A stretch of 64,000 nucleotides of DNA from Siphonodentalium dalli (lineage: Eukaryota; Mollusca; Scaphopoda; Gadilida; Siphonodentaliidae). Both the position numbers and the translations under genes were made by a program. Location: contig CP136067.1 of the NCBI GenBank assembly GCA_032622095.1, forward strand, positions 83,106,705 to 83,170,704. Direction: 5' to 3'. This document shows, in pieces, positions 10,540-21,274 of the stretch. The notes beneath the pieces are model-generated. The model had not been told where the DNA came from, did no database searches, and worked only from the letters and a program-made list of their open reading frames with translations. The first letter of the stretch is position 1. The number at the start of each line of letters is the position of its first letter.

Positions 10540-12540
10540 GACAAGATATTAGAGTTCTTTAGTTTGTTGAGGAGCACCAGTGAATGCATTTCTTAATGAG
10601 CAATTCATTATACCCATACGACGAACCCAGTTAAATTTGTGTCGGTAAGTTTGAAAATCGTCGATGTTGGTGGCCGTTTTGGACGCCATCTTAAAACAAT
10701 TGTCAAATATGAAGTATCCGAAGCTGTATATATCGTAATTTGTGTCTATTGTCACAAAATGCGCCACAAAATAAGAAAATAACTCCCGGTAAACGTGAGT
10801 CTCACTCGTCAGCCTCGCCATATGTGACCAGTTGAAATATATATATATATGGCTTTGCACAAAAATTTAAATAAAAATTGAAAAAATATGAAATAGTCGA
10901 CAAAAAAGTGATCATGTGAGGTTTTATGAATTTACAAATTCTGGACCAGTATCCTCGTGTGATTTTTCCATACCCCTATCAAAATTTAATCACAATGTTG
11001 GAAAATTTTGAGAAATTAGTAAAAAATTACCATTTTTGCCATTTCCCCCCCCAAATTTTCATCTTAGAACACGTTCGGACAATGTTGTTTATAATTCCCC
11101 TTCATCAATCTCTACGTTGTTTCATGTTATGCCCCTAAAGTCTTCTTTGCATGCGGCATTCTAAGTGTAAACTATACAATGCATTTTTCTAAGAAAATTA
11201 TATTTTAAGGGGTGGGGTTAAGTTTATGCCCACAGCGCATTTTCACAGAAATATAATTGGCATTCCATCATCCAAATTGTTTTGCTAGGTCCTCGGTGCA
11301 ATTTTTTAGATGTGTTGCCCGTCAATAGCCCATGTTGTCACAAGTTATAGCCAATTATATGTGACACTATTTTTCAAGATCCAAGCAATTTTTCGCAATT
11401 TCAAAATATTTTTCGCATTTTTTTCGAACTAGCTTATACATTGGTCCAGTGTTGTATCACATGTTGTTTTATGGTGATCTATACTTAATATAAACGATGT
11501 CTTGTTCACTTTATACCCGCAGTCATTTTTCTATAGCTGACACTTGTACTCGAAGAAATTTTTATTTTATTTTAGGGATAGGAGTTGCCTTCCCTGAAAA
11601 ATATATTTTGGGACACATTCTGAAGCGGGCAACAAGCAAAATCGGATGCGTCGTATAATGACCTTTAATTTGATATATAAAAACCTTTGTTGGAGGTGGG
11701 TGCAGCCAACTTCTAAACTAGAGGCGTTATGAGAATTGGCCCATGGACTAATATGTATGCACAATTTCGACAAAAGGTATTGTTGCATTTTATTTGTGTC
11801 GAGTATTGCGATAGATAGTATTTTTGTTATACTCAACAGAGTATATAGTCAGTTCTCACATGTTTCGACGGAGTAAATAATGGTTGATTTACTTTCAAGT
11901 GTTATACTGTGACCTGTAGCCAGTATATATCATGGCGGCATGTCAGTTAGATGTGCGACTGTGGTATCAAATTAATCTCAGTCGACCATCAATAGATATT
12001 TGGTATGAAACAGATGCTTTTGTGATGTACGTTGATCATTTTAACGTTTAAATGGAGAGTTAGAAATAATATTGTTTTCATTAAATTTCAAGCTTCAAAT
12101 TAAATCAAGTTAAATTAAATAATACAAATTAAGCAAATTGAGTTTCAGCAGTGGAGACACCGAGTTAGAGAGAATGTAGATTGATGCTTAGATGTAAATG
12201 ATAGCATGACAGAGAAAAATAATTTTCCTCTCTTTTAAATCTATTTACTGATAGAAATTAGTATTTTGTCAATGTAGATAATTTATGAAAGAAATATGTT
12301 TTAGATGAATATTTGTCAATGAAATATGTTTGTTTTAGATAGTTTGGATAAATTTCGCCAGTTTCTATTTGTTGCTTACAGATAACATGGCAGTTGAATC
12401 CAGAGACATCTAGCGCTAGTGTATATTAGCTTTAATTTACAATACAGGTTTCATTCTGCTTTGAACCTTGTATCGTTATGAATTTCATGTACATTGGTGA
12501 ATAGGGCAGATAATGATTTCGGAACAAAAACGCAGATGAC
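10540..12540. other. Mostly non-coding AT-rich DNA
   Basis: A YY1-like inverted motif pair (GGCCGTTTTGGACGCCATCTT, about 10,670-10,690) resembles the pairs in the L repeats and the fold-back element, so a fragment of such an element may lie at 10,540-10,860. From 10,870 to 12,540 I see degenerate AT-rich sequence with several similar phrases about tail-like TTTTTCGCA stretches, but no gene. The last part may be the 5' UTR of LINE A. Confidence 0.45.
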
Positions 12541-15105
12541 CCCGATGGTATCAAGATAAAACTAGCTAACGATGTTTTCCATCTTCTATTCTTTATCTTT
12601 GATGAGAATGCCGAATCCATAGTGGACATGATAAGCGGTAGCAAAAGTCGATTACTGTTCTCAAAAGCCACAAAACCTTTTGCAGACACCTTTGCTCTCG
12701 AATTGCCATCCGCCAATGACACCTTCGCTAATCTCCACAAGGACATTTTACTCATGAAAACTGACCAGATGCTTGCTCATGAAAACAACACTCGCGACGT
12801 TCCCGCTCTAAACGGTCTGGTGGCCAGCATTGATTCCCGTCTAAAAGTTATTGAATCAAAACTTTGTCATCTCAACGATATCCCGGAATTGTTCTCCAGA
12901 GTTGACGTACTTGATCAATCAGTAAAATGTCTGTCTGAAGCAGGGGGGGGGGGTCGGACAAATTTCCAGGCACGTATGATCATTTTAATTGTTTCCGGCC
13001 TCGGACCACCCACCCACTCAATTTCTTCCGTTTCCGGCCTTTTTTTCCAGGCAACTTTGGACACCCACCCTTTTTTTTCCGTTTCAGGAATTTTTTTCCG
13101 GTCAGTTTTGGACACACACCCCCTAAATAGTTTATTGCGCGAGATTTTAATAGAACAGTGCATAATGAAGATAACGATACTATTTGAATTTATCATATAA
13201 GTGTCATTAATCAAGAAATGTGTCAACATAATCACATTTCTAGGGATAGGCAGAGTGCCAAAGTTTTTATTAACATTCATTTTCATAATATATAGTCACA
13301 CGATTTAGTCACATAATCACATTTGAGTATTCTACAGACTACATGGTACAACACATTTAAAATTATTTCAAATTTTGATATTTGCTACATGTATATGATA
13401 TATTGCTTGAACCAAATTGTTTATCAAAACATGTGGAAATACAACTGTTCATCCCAGTTCATCCCAGTTTGAAGAATAATGCTAATACCAAACATAACCA
13501 TGATATACCCGCATGACTCTTCTTGGGGCATCTCAGAAACCAGAACTGAGGAAACATGTTATAGCGTGTAATGGTAGGCTGGTAGCCACTGCCTGAAGTA
13601 ATAGGCTTCGTAATAATTGGGAATAACATATGGATGGATAGCCCAATCTCGCTTCTTTTTTGCTCACGATATCAGTGACGATAAAATCTTTGTTACTGTG
13701 ATTAACATTACAAGCTGATCCACATTAACTTGGAAAACTGTTTGAAATTGTTCAAGCTGGCCCGGCTGGCCTTCAATTTATATGTTAAGATTTTATGTTT
13801 TACGTTGTCAAAAGTCTATTTTATTCCATTATTTATTATATCTTTATTTCCATGTCACATGTGGTCAAGTGTGCTTTTATTTTATTGCTTATTTTCAGCT
13901 GAGTTCTGCATAGTTATTCTCATTTTGTTGTATCAGTAGATGGAATCCTGATTAAATTTTATTTTTCCAATAACGCAGTTTCTTGTTCTATCAAGTTGAA
14001 TTTGGGTTATTGTTGGCCATTGTGCAACTGATCCAACTTTTGATAACCTCTATATATATAGTATAGCATTGCTATTAAATATATATGACCTGTTTCTGTT
14101 CAAAACACATCAAAATAAGACTCAATAGCAGAAATGGAAACAAATTTGGCACATGGAAAAAACTGCTTTTCGGACCCGAGAGACACCCACCCACCCCATC
14201 ATACGTGCCTGGAAATGTTTTCCGACCCCCCCCCCCCCCCCCCCTGTCTGAAGACTTTGATTGCGAGTTAAAAACTTAATCGAGCTTAACTCAAGACTTC
14301 GAGAATTACAAAGTTTACAACAAACGTAGTTTGAAGGATATTTCCAATGATATTACTAATTTACTAGGTTCGAGGAGAATATTACTTCATTACATCGACA
14401 AACCGATTCGCAAAGCGGGTTCAAATCAACACTGTAAGATTCTCTTAAAAAGAAACTGACACCACCAGATAAATTTGTACAGTATGCCACTAAAGATTTC
14501 ATTGCATTCACGAAGGCATCAATGGATCATCTGACGACCGAGTCACTTGCAAAACTGGAGTCGTTTTCTAAATCACTTTCAGACTCTGTTCTTTTAATAA
14601 ACAAATGCCAAACAGACATTTCGCATGATATATTGAAGTTGTGTGAATCATCCTTCAGTAATCTTTCGTCGACGAGTCCACCCCATTTCTAGAGATTATG
14701 ACGTCACATGAGATATTCAGCCCGCCAATGACGAATAAACTGCAGTAGTCTCACTGCCACATAATCGCAATGAAGTTTCACTCAGGAGTATCAGCGTGGG
14801 TACGGATTCCGACTGTAAATACAGACCCACCCGCCAATCACGCGAACAAAAGTAACTATTCGCAATCAAAGAAAGACAAAAACAGTGGCCGCTTCATTTT
14901 TTATCAAGAAGGAAAATTCCAAAACACTGAAAACAATTCGACTTTATGTTCGAAATATTCCAAAAACAGTTTGTGCTGGCTCAATGCATGATTATCTGGA
15001 GCAATATGATGTTCATTTTTCAGTTGTCGGATCTTGATGTCTACGCGGAGCTAAATTTGCTTCTGCTATAATCAACGTAGACATCGACGTTGGTGCTTGA
15101 CAAAA
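12541..15105 (+). pseudogene. LINE A ORF1-like protein, broken by insertion
   Basis: The first part (12,541-12,940) reads PDGIKIKLANDVFHLLFF through to a segment rich in hydrophobic heptads (LNGLVASIDSRLKVIESKLC), consistent with the coiled coil of LINE ORF1 proteins. The frame is cut at KCLSE by the hAT-like element. It resumes at 14,254 as DFDCELK if one target duplication is removed. Further blocks follow with stops, including a basic segment near 14,840-14,900 and the C-terminal phrase RLYVRNIPKTVCAGSMHDYL at about 14,959-15,018. This last block resembles the C-terminal domain of ORF1 proteins that precede APE-type ORF2. No zinc knuckle is clear. The start codon is not determinable. Confidence 0.6.
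12941..14246. mobile_element. hAT-like non-autonomous DNA element inside LINE A ORF1
   Basis: The ends are inverted repeats of about 35 bp: CAGGGGG plus a G run, then TCGGACAAATTTCCAGGCAC on the left, matched on the right by GTGCCTGGAAATGTTTTCCGA plus a C run and CTG. The flanking sequence TGTCTGAAG occurs on both sides (12,932-12,940 and 14,245-14,253), giving a target duplication of 7-9 bp. CAGGG ends and a duplication near 8 bp fit the hAT superfamily. Subterminal phrases TTTTGGACAC-ACCC are repeated at 13,050 and 13,110. The interior has no transposase. Joining the flanks restores the LINE reading frame, which confirms the boundaries. Confidence 0.8.
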
Positions 15106-15399
15106 ACGTTTGGCCGGAAGGCGTTGAGTGCACACACTGGACACCACACAGTGTATATATAAATGTGGGCAACGGTAATAACTGGTACACGTACAGGTGG
15201 TAGATATTGTAGTTATGCTGTTGAAAGTTTTGCTATATCTGTGTTTTATTATTGTCCTGATCATACAGGTATGCATTCACACATATGTTGCAACAGAATG
15301 TAGTCACTTGAGGAAGACCGATGCAGGTCGCTGCGTAGTTTTCCTCAACACATGTTGTTATATACGGTACTTAACTTATTCTGTTGAGAATACCACAAT

Positions 15400-16235
15400 A
15401 TTATCCTTGGGAACGTGGAATACCACTGGCATCATGTCCCCTGCACTCTATTTAAGTCACTTATTGACGAGTGGAACTTAGATGTATGTGGAATTTCTGA
15501 ACACTGGTTAAATCTAAAGATATAGATTTCTTTCAAGCAATTCATAAGGATTATGATTTTTGTGCTGTTTCTGATTTTTCCAGCGCCTCCCAATGCAAAG
15601 GGGGAGAAACTCTGGAGGGATAGCCCTGTTTTTGGAAGAGAGATAAATGCGGCGAATCAGTTTCGCAGCTCGATATTGACGATCACCGTGTAATTGGCAT
15701 ACAACTTCGTACATGTACAAGCTATGTCTGTGTCATTGAAGTTTATCTACTATCAACGAATCACTCTTATGCTGAATTTGAAAAGTACATGGAATTACTC
15801 AAATCCATATGGGATAATTATAATGTTCATTGCAAGGTAATTTTCATGGGGGATTTTAACGCTGGTGCCCGCGGCCCCCTCCTGAAAAGATTTTTGAAAT
15901 CAATTGATAGTGTTTCCATGAACAACAAACTAGCTGGCAGTGATTAACCTATGTTCCAGCAATGAATTATGCTGGCTCCATTATCGACCACCTTGTTGTG
16001 AGTGAGTCGGACTCTCACCTAGTTCTTCATTGTGAAGTATCAGATGACGACGTGTCAAATGTATCAAACCATAGAGCGCTTTTACTCCGTTTGGACATCT
16101 CTATGTCGCCATCTTCGGATGAATATAAAAGTATTAACCGCCCACGGTATAACTGGAAACGTTTCAGATCGGACGAAAATGTGTTGACCGCATACCAGGA
16201 TGACCTTAGTTGTAGCTTACCAAATTATCAGTTAA
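15400..16235 (+). pseudogene. LINE A ORF2: AP-type endonuclease domain, decayed
   Basis: Endonuclease landmarks appear in order across frames. LGTWNTTGI (about 15,406-15,432) carries the metal-binding Asn. GISEHWL (15,490-15,510) carries the catalytic Glu. VYLLSTNHS (about 15,740-15,770) stands where family members have a VYxP block. FMGDFNAG (15,844-15,867) is the GDFN motif, and SNHRAL (16,063-16,080) is the catalytic SDH-like His motif, here SNH. This enzyme nicks the genomic target for target-primed reverse transcription. Stops and frame changes between the motifs make it inactive. The linker to the reverse transcriptase is interrupted by the next element. Confidence 0.75.
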
Positions 16236-16239
16236 CAAG

Positions 16240-17225
16240 AGTATCGCTAGGGCGTGGCAAAATACGCCCTTTAGCCATTTCGAATTGTACTATCGCAAAA
16301 TAAGATAATACTTTGAGCTTACATTTGAAGAAAATCTGATATACCCCTAATTTCAATGCCAAAATGTGGTCAATGTAAGTCGAAAAATGGCCATAACTCA
16401 TGTAAAAATAATTAGACATAACCTATATTCAAACTTGGCCTGTAGTTTTAGCTGGGAAATACACATACCAGCTTTGGTTTAGCTCAAATAATCAAAACTG
16501 GAGTTATCGGTCGGAAACCAAAATGTTATGAAATTGGTCAAATTCTAAGTTGAAAAAGGGCCGTAACTCATGTAAAAATAACTGGACGGAACCCATATTC
16601 GAACTTGGCCTGTATCTTTAGCTGGGAAATACACATACCAACTTTGGTTCAGATCAAATAATGCAAACTGGAGTTATCGGTCGGAAACCAAAAATGTTAA
16701 CAGACGGTCAAATTCTAAGTCGAAAAGGGCCGTAACTCATGTAAAAATAATTGGACGGAACCCATATTAGAACTTGGCCTGTATCTTTAGCTAGGAAATA
16801 CACATACCAACTTTGGTTCAGATCAAATAATGCAAATTGGAGTTATCGATCGGAAACCAAAAATGTTAACGGACGGACAGACAGACGGACGGACGGACGT
16901 ACTGGCCAAAGTATACTTGTGGGGTGACCGCACATACCCAAGAATACTTGTGAGGTGCGATCTTTTGTTTGAGTAACTTGTGGGGTGCAACGCACAACTG
17001 ACGATTTTTTAAAGAGCGTATTTTTAAAGAGCGTATTTTTAAAGAAATATTATATTAACGAAATAACGGAGATGGTTTGTAAATAAAACAATTAGAAGAA
17101 AAGCATGTTAAATTCATGTTAAATTCATCGCACCCACAAGTACTCTCTGGTTAGTGCTGACGGACAGACGGGCGGACAGACTGATAACATAATACGACCT
17201 TTTTTCAAAAAGGGCGTATAAAAAG
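16240..17225 (+). mobile_element. Core-repeat (pearl/HINE-like) element inside LINE A
   Basis: Three tandem units of about 170 bp lie at 16,360-16,870, each with GGGCCGTAACTCATGTAAAA and ACATACCAACTTTGGTTCAG. An (ACGG)n/ACAG tract follows at 16,871-16,900 and again near 17,160. The left edge has a small stem (AGGGCGT ... ACGCCCT, 16,248-16,271). The right edge has CCTTTTTTCAAAAAGG (17,199-17,214). LINE A coding sequence resumes at about 17,230. The plan (core repeats, tetranucleotide tract, terminal hairpin) matches the element at 35.1-35.7 kb. No target duplication is visible, as expected for Helitron-type insertion. Confidence 0.6.
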
Positions 17226-17229
17226 TAAG

Positions 17230-18845
17230 TCTGATGTAGATCAATGTTATACAGACATTGTCTGTGCTAAATGTCTGTGCTATTCGTTTTTCGGCTGACA
17301 AAACTGTTCCACAAAAATCATTCAAACCGTTTTTAAAGCCTTATTGGACAAAAGAGCTAAACAATTTGCATAATGACATGAAGTATCACATAATTTTGTG
17401 GATAGCTTCTGGTAGGCCTGTAAACGATTCTCCCGGCTTTATGCTGCATACAAAGCGTCGAAATGTTCATTTAGACGCGAATTTCGCAAAGCATCGAAAC
17501 GGTATCAGGACAAGTTCAACGATGACATTGATCAATGCGCTGACAGCGATCAAGACACCATTTTAAGACTATTTAACGCGAAGCTCGGGGACATTGGTAC
17601 GCTGTCAACAAATGTTTTTCGTCAAAATGGTGAAATCCTTAGAGAAACAAATTTCATCGATGAGCATTTAAATTTGTGAAACATTGCGTATGCAGTCTAC
17701 TATCACAATCTGATTTCAGCCCAGTTGATAAATGTGTACCTTTCCCTATCTCAGTTGAAGAATTGGTAGGCCTTTATTGTAAATTGAATCACAACAAAGC
17801 TGCCGGTTTATATATCATAAACTATGAACATATCATATATGGTGGCGAAACACTAGCTTGCTCACTTGTAAAATTGTACAATGCTTTTATTGAATTTGAG
17901 CATATCCCGACTTTGGCAAATCGTGGTTTAATTTTTTCTTTGTACAAAGGTCACCCTAAACCAAAGGATTCTTTCGACAGTTATAGGGCCATAACTCTTT
18001 GAATGGCTCTTGTTATCCAGGATCGAGAATTTCGCATCATCACTTCGGGTTTCAGTCGGGTGTCATGGTATATGAGAGTATCTCCTACATATCGGAGATG
18101 CAGAGCAGACTCTATGCCTGTTTTCTGGACGTATGGAAGGCGTTCGATACTGTTTGGGTAGATGGTTTATTGTACAAGCTACACCATAGACAGTATCGAG
18201 GCAAAAATTTCAGATTAATCCATCAACTTTTGTCTGGCATTTCGTGTTGTCTAACATATAACAACTGCACATCCCGCTGGATCCCGATGGTACAGGGAAC
18301 TCGCCAAGGAAGTACGTTTTCGCCAATAGTTTATACTATCTTCATAGATGCTTTATTATACAGGATAGAGAAGTCGAACGTTAGTTTTAAGCTTTCCAAC
18401 GTCAATTGTTCTTCACCCACCCATGCTGACGATATGGCACTTTGTTCACTTACGTCTTACGGTCTGCAGTCACTGATTGATATTTGTGTCAACTATAGCA
18501 ACTTTTGGAGGTATAGGTACAATCCTACAAAAACAGTAATTTGCATATTTAATGAGTCCGCTGACACTGCGCACAGATCTTGGAATCTTAATGGCCGGAC
18601 AATCATTGAAGGTGATCATGTCACGCATCTGGGGATTCCACTTGAGAAGCATGCATTCCGAACAAAATTTGTGGAGAATATTTGTTCAAAGTTACGTTCA
18701 ACATATTTTATGATTTCAAATGCAGGTTTGTATGCTGGTGGTATGACACATATTAGCTGTCTCAAAATATACAAGTCGGTTGTTCTCCCGCGTGCTTTAT
18801 ATGGCAGTGATCTCCTTTGTGATCTGACTTCATCTGACAAGGGGG
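17230..18845 (+). pseudogene. LINE A ORF2: reverse transcriptase domain, frameshifted
   Basis: Linker blocks such as FKPFLKPYWTKELNNLHNDM (17,308-17,370) precede the polymerase. Blocks in order: LNHNKAAGL near 17,785; GLIFSLYKGHPKPKDSFDSY (about 17,928-17,987); FQSGVMVYE (18,050-18,075); ACFLDVWKAFDTVW with the first catalytic Asp (18,117-18,158); QGTRQGSTFSP (18,292-18,324); and PTHADDMAL with the catalytic Asp pair (18,417-18,443). The residue before ADD is His, where Tyr or Phe is usual. Between YRAITL and FQSG about 30-40 residues are missing compared with the family. The open frame 17,999-18,845 is the longest surviving piece; its apparent extension to 19,039 is read-through into the SINE. 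Confidence 0.85.
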
Positions 18846-19154
18846 GGGCCTCGGCGGCTCAATCGGTTAGGGGTACAACTCCAAGCCGTTTCGCCCTCCA
18901 GCGCTGGCGATTAGGGTTCAAATCCACATGTTTCCATCATGGACTTTGTAACTCGAAATCGTTATCTGGTGGAGTTACCAGTTACTCGCCGATGGCCGGT
19001 GGTTTGCCGCACATGGTTGACGAGTTTATCAGCCATTGAAATCACTGTTAGATTAGTCGCAAGTGTGCGGATTTCCCACACCACTAAAACTGGCAATGTC
19101 GTGATATGGCCTTAGTGGCTAAAGCGACAATAAACCCCAATCAATCAATCAGTT
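18843..19154 (+). mobile_element. tRNA-derived SINE in LINE A (array unit 1)
   Basis: This is a 312-bp insertion flanked by the target duplication ATCTGACAAGG (18,832-18,842 and 19,155-19,165). Internal RNA polymerase III promoter boxes are visible: GGCTCAATCGG-TTAGGGG (A-box like, about 18,856-18,874) and GGTTCAAATCC (B box, 18,915-18,925). The body has no coding sequence. The tail is AATAAACCCC followed by AATCAATCAATC repeats, so a LINE partner with an AATC-type 3' tail is likely. It interrupts LINE A ORF2 between SSDK and ERLEKSHRLC; the frame is continuous when the SINE and one duplication are removed. Confidence 0.88.
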
Positions 19155-20001
19155 ATCTGACAAGGAACGTCTGGAAAAGTCACACCGTCTGTGTTTGAAG
19201 CACATTCAAGGCTTGCCAATGCGTATACGTGCCGAAATCGTTCTAGGTCTTTTGTGGTGTTTTCCTATTGAGCGAGACATTGAATACAGAAAGTTTTCTT
19301 TGTTTTGCTCAGTATGTCATCTTAAACGGGGGAAGTCCGCGAAGGAGATCTTCCTGTACAGACTATTTCAATATGTGACATGCCTCAAGCTGTCAATAGG
19401 AACGCCTGCTCTGATTTGTTCCAGTTACTACACAAACGGGGCCTTCTTGAGAACGTTTATGCGTATCTCTCTTCTGTGGCATTCCCGGACAAATGTTTGT
19501 GGAAATGTTTTGTCGGACAGAGTGACTTAATTTGGGAACTGTCTTGGTCTTCCAGAACTAAGTATGATATATATTTTTGGAGATTCAACTCAGCCGATTC
19601 TTGCGTGCAAATGTCATATACATGGAAAGCCTGTAAGAAATTTCCGTCGGAGAAAGGCAACTTTTACGTAGCGGCAAAACTTTTATTGCTCAAAATTATT
19701 TGGTGATGAAGAATCTTGTCACGTGTGTGGCACATCCTACACTGACAGAACGGCGCACATTTTACTTTATTGCTCATTCTTAGAGGCCGATATACTTTGT
19801 TTCTGGTATGACTTGATCGACACTTTCCATGTAAATACTTTTATTTCTGTAGACTCTATGTCATTAGACGATCAATTACTTTTATTTCTGGGTGTTATTC
19901 CTATAGAAACTCTATCACAGCATTACAATGACGAGGAGCTTTCGCTTATGGGAGTTTTTCTTAAGGCAACACATGATATGTGGTTTAAATGGAGCTTATA
20001 G
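19155..20001 (+). pseudogene. LINE A ORF2 C-terminal part with CCHC zinc finger
   Basis: The sequence after the SINE encodes LCLKHIQGLPMRIRAEIV and what follows, in three frames separated by two frameshifts (near 19,370 and near 19,700). The last frame has CHVCGTSYTDRTAHILLYC (Cys-x2-Cys-x10-His-x4-Cys, about 19,720-19,776), the C-terminal zinc finger found in several APE-type LINE clades. It ends WFKWSL with a stop at 19,999-20,001. LINE B has the equivalent finger CPNCYKMYLDKVRHVLIEC. The two frameshifts are present in all five array units, so the element was already dead when amplified. Confidence 0.85.
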
Positions 20002-21274
20002 CGCGTCCGGGACGCCGACAAAGAATGTCTGACTTACATTAGCTCTCATTTTCATTGAAAGTCATATTTTCGCTAATTAACAGCAATCTCAATTATGTTC
20101 TCTTTTTAACAACCGAACGTTTAATAACATACGCCAACTTAACGGTTATTAAACGTTCAGTAGTTATATGCACATTCAAGAGTTCTGTTATCGTTAAAAC
20201 GCAGCGACGCGGTGAGCAGGATGCACACTCTGGACCTCCCGTACCCTGAAATTATGTGCTAATTCCAATGAAAATTGTTAAATATGTTGATCTTTAAAAT
20301 TTGCAAAGATATACTGTTTCCACAATTAACTTTCGGTCGATCTAAGTGATGAAAGCACTGTCCCGAGCCTGCAGCATGCTTTCTGTTTTGCCATGTCGCT
20401 GTGGGGAATGGGTCTGTTAGTGAATGTGTAGCTTTATGCTACGGTCTGTTGACATATATCTGTATCTATTGTCAAGAATGTGTGTGCTTGTTTTTATTTA
20501 TTTAATTATTTATTTATGTATGTATGTATTTATCTATTTATTGTGTGCCTATGTGTGATTGTATTGATGAGTGCTTGTGTCTCATGGTGGCAGGAATTAC
20601 TATTTACTTTCCTTTCTATATTTATAATTTTATTGTAACATGTATTTTGTAAAACATACTCTCCTAGCTGGTGGGAAATAAAGATATATGTATATAATTT
20701 ATCAATCTTTTCAAGGTTTGTACAATAATATGTTTTTTTTATCCATGGGTTGAGTTATTTCCTCTAGTACGTGTGTCAGAACAAGAATAGTAGAATGATA
20801 TATGCTAAAGCCATATGGACTATTATATAAGATGTTGTAATTGGTTAGATAACCACTCAATCTGTTATACATTAGTTTCTCGAAAAAATTTGAAACTGGT
20901 CTGTTTTGCTTAGAAGAGTTGGGTATTTGGATATGAAGATGGGGCTTACTTTTGCTGTCTTCATAAGATCTGGAAATGCTCCATTAGCTAGCAAATATAG
21001 CTAGCATATATGAGTTAAAGGTAATATAAACTATTCAAGCATATAATTATGGGTTTTCTTTTGTGACCATTGTGGACACATTTAGTTCTTAGAAATTATC
21101 CGTATCTGCGCAAACTAAAGCTGGCGCATATGCGACTAATTTTCCACCCTGATAGAAATTCCAGTTTCTAAAAACCGCATATAATTGGAAAGCCTATACA
21201 TCATGTTGGAGGAAATCGGTGATAATATGTTTGGTTTTTTTATCAATTTTGTTTCCACGCTGACAAACCCATGC
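20002..21274 (+). other. LINE A 3' UTR and its original 3' flank
   Basis: The 3' UTR runs to about 20,700 and includes a TTTA-rich tract (20,490-20,540) and AATAAA at 20,677. After that, 20,700-21,274 is single-copy-looking flank that recurs only in the other array units. Short open frames here have no recognisable content. Confidence 0.75.

Larger units (their letters stand above)
12541..20700 (+). mobile_element. LINE A: old APE-type non-LTR retrotransposon, multiply interrupted
   Basis: The order is ORF1-like protein, AP endonuclease, reverse transcriptase, a C-terminal CCHC zinc finger, then a 3' UTR ending near an AATAAA at 20,677-20,682. This is the layout of Jockey/CR1/I-type non-LTR elements. 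About 2.6 kb of later insertions interrupt it: a hAT-like element (12,941-14,246), a core-repeat element (about 16,240-17,225) and a SINE (18,843-19,154). Without these the element would be about 5.5 kb, normal for the group. Stops and frameshifts in all domains show it is dead. The 5' boundary is uncertain. LINE B at 41-43 kb is a relative with about the same 3' tail (GGAAATAAAGATATA). Confidence 0.85.
18226..21274 (+). repeat. Segmental array unit 1 of 5 (LINE A 3' part + SINE + flank)
   Basis: This is the unit from which the array grew, because only here is the upstream LINE continuous. It starts at ACTTTTGTCTGG inside the reverse transcriptase. It runs through the SINE, the C-terminal part and 3' end of LINE A (about 20,700), and ends after about 570 bp of flanking DNA at ACCCATGC. 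The flank and the LINE share ACTTT at the junction. Units 1 and 2 carry GCGCACAGATC where units 3-5 carry nine extra bases. Confidence 0.95.

Noticed and set aside
12940-13200. Tail of the open frame after KCLSE as part of ORF1
   Set aside because: It starts with a Gly run encoded by the poly-G tip of the hAT-like insertion, so it is not LINE protein.
18843-18930. A functional tRNA gene
   Set aside because: Only A- and B-box similarity remains; no cloverleaf arms or anticodon stem were evident, and the sequence is part of a SINE.
18845-19039. C-terminal extension of the reverse transcriptase frame in units 1 and 3
   Set aside because: This is read-through into the SINE; boundaries are set by the ATCTGACAAGG duplication.
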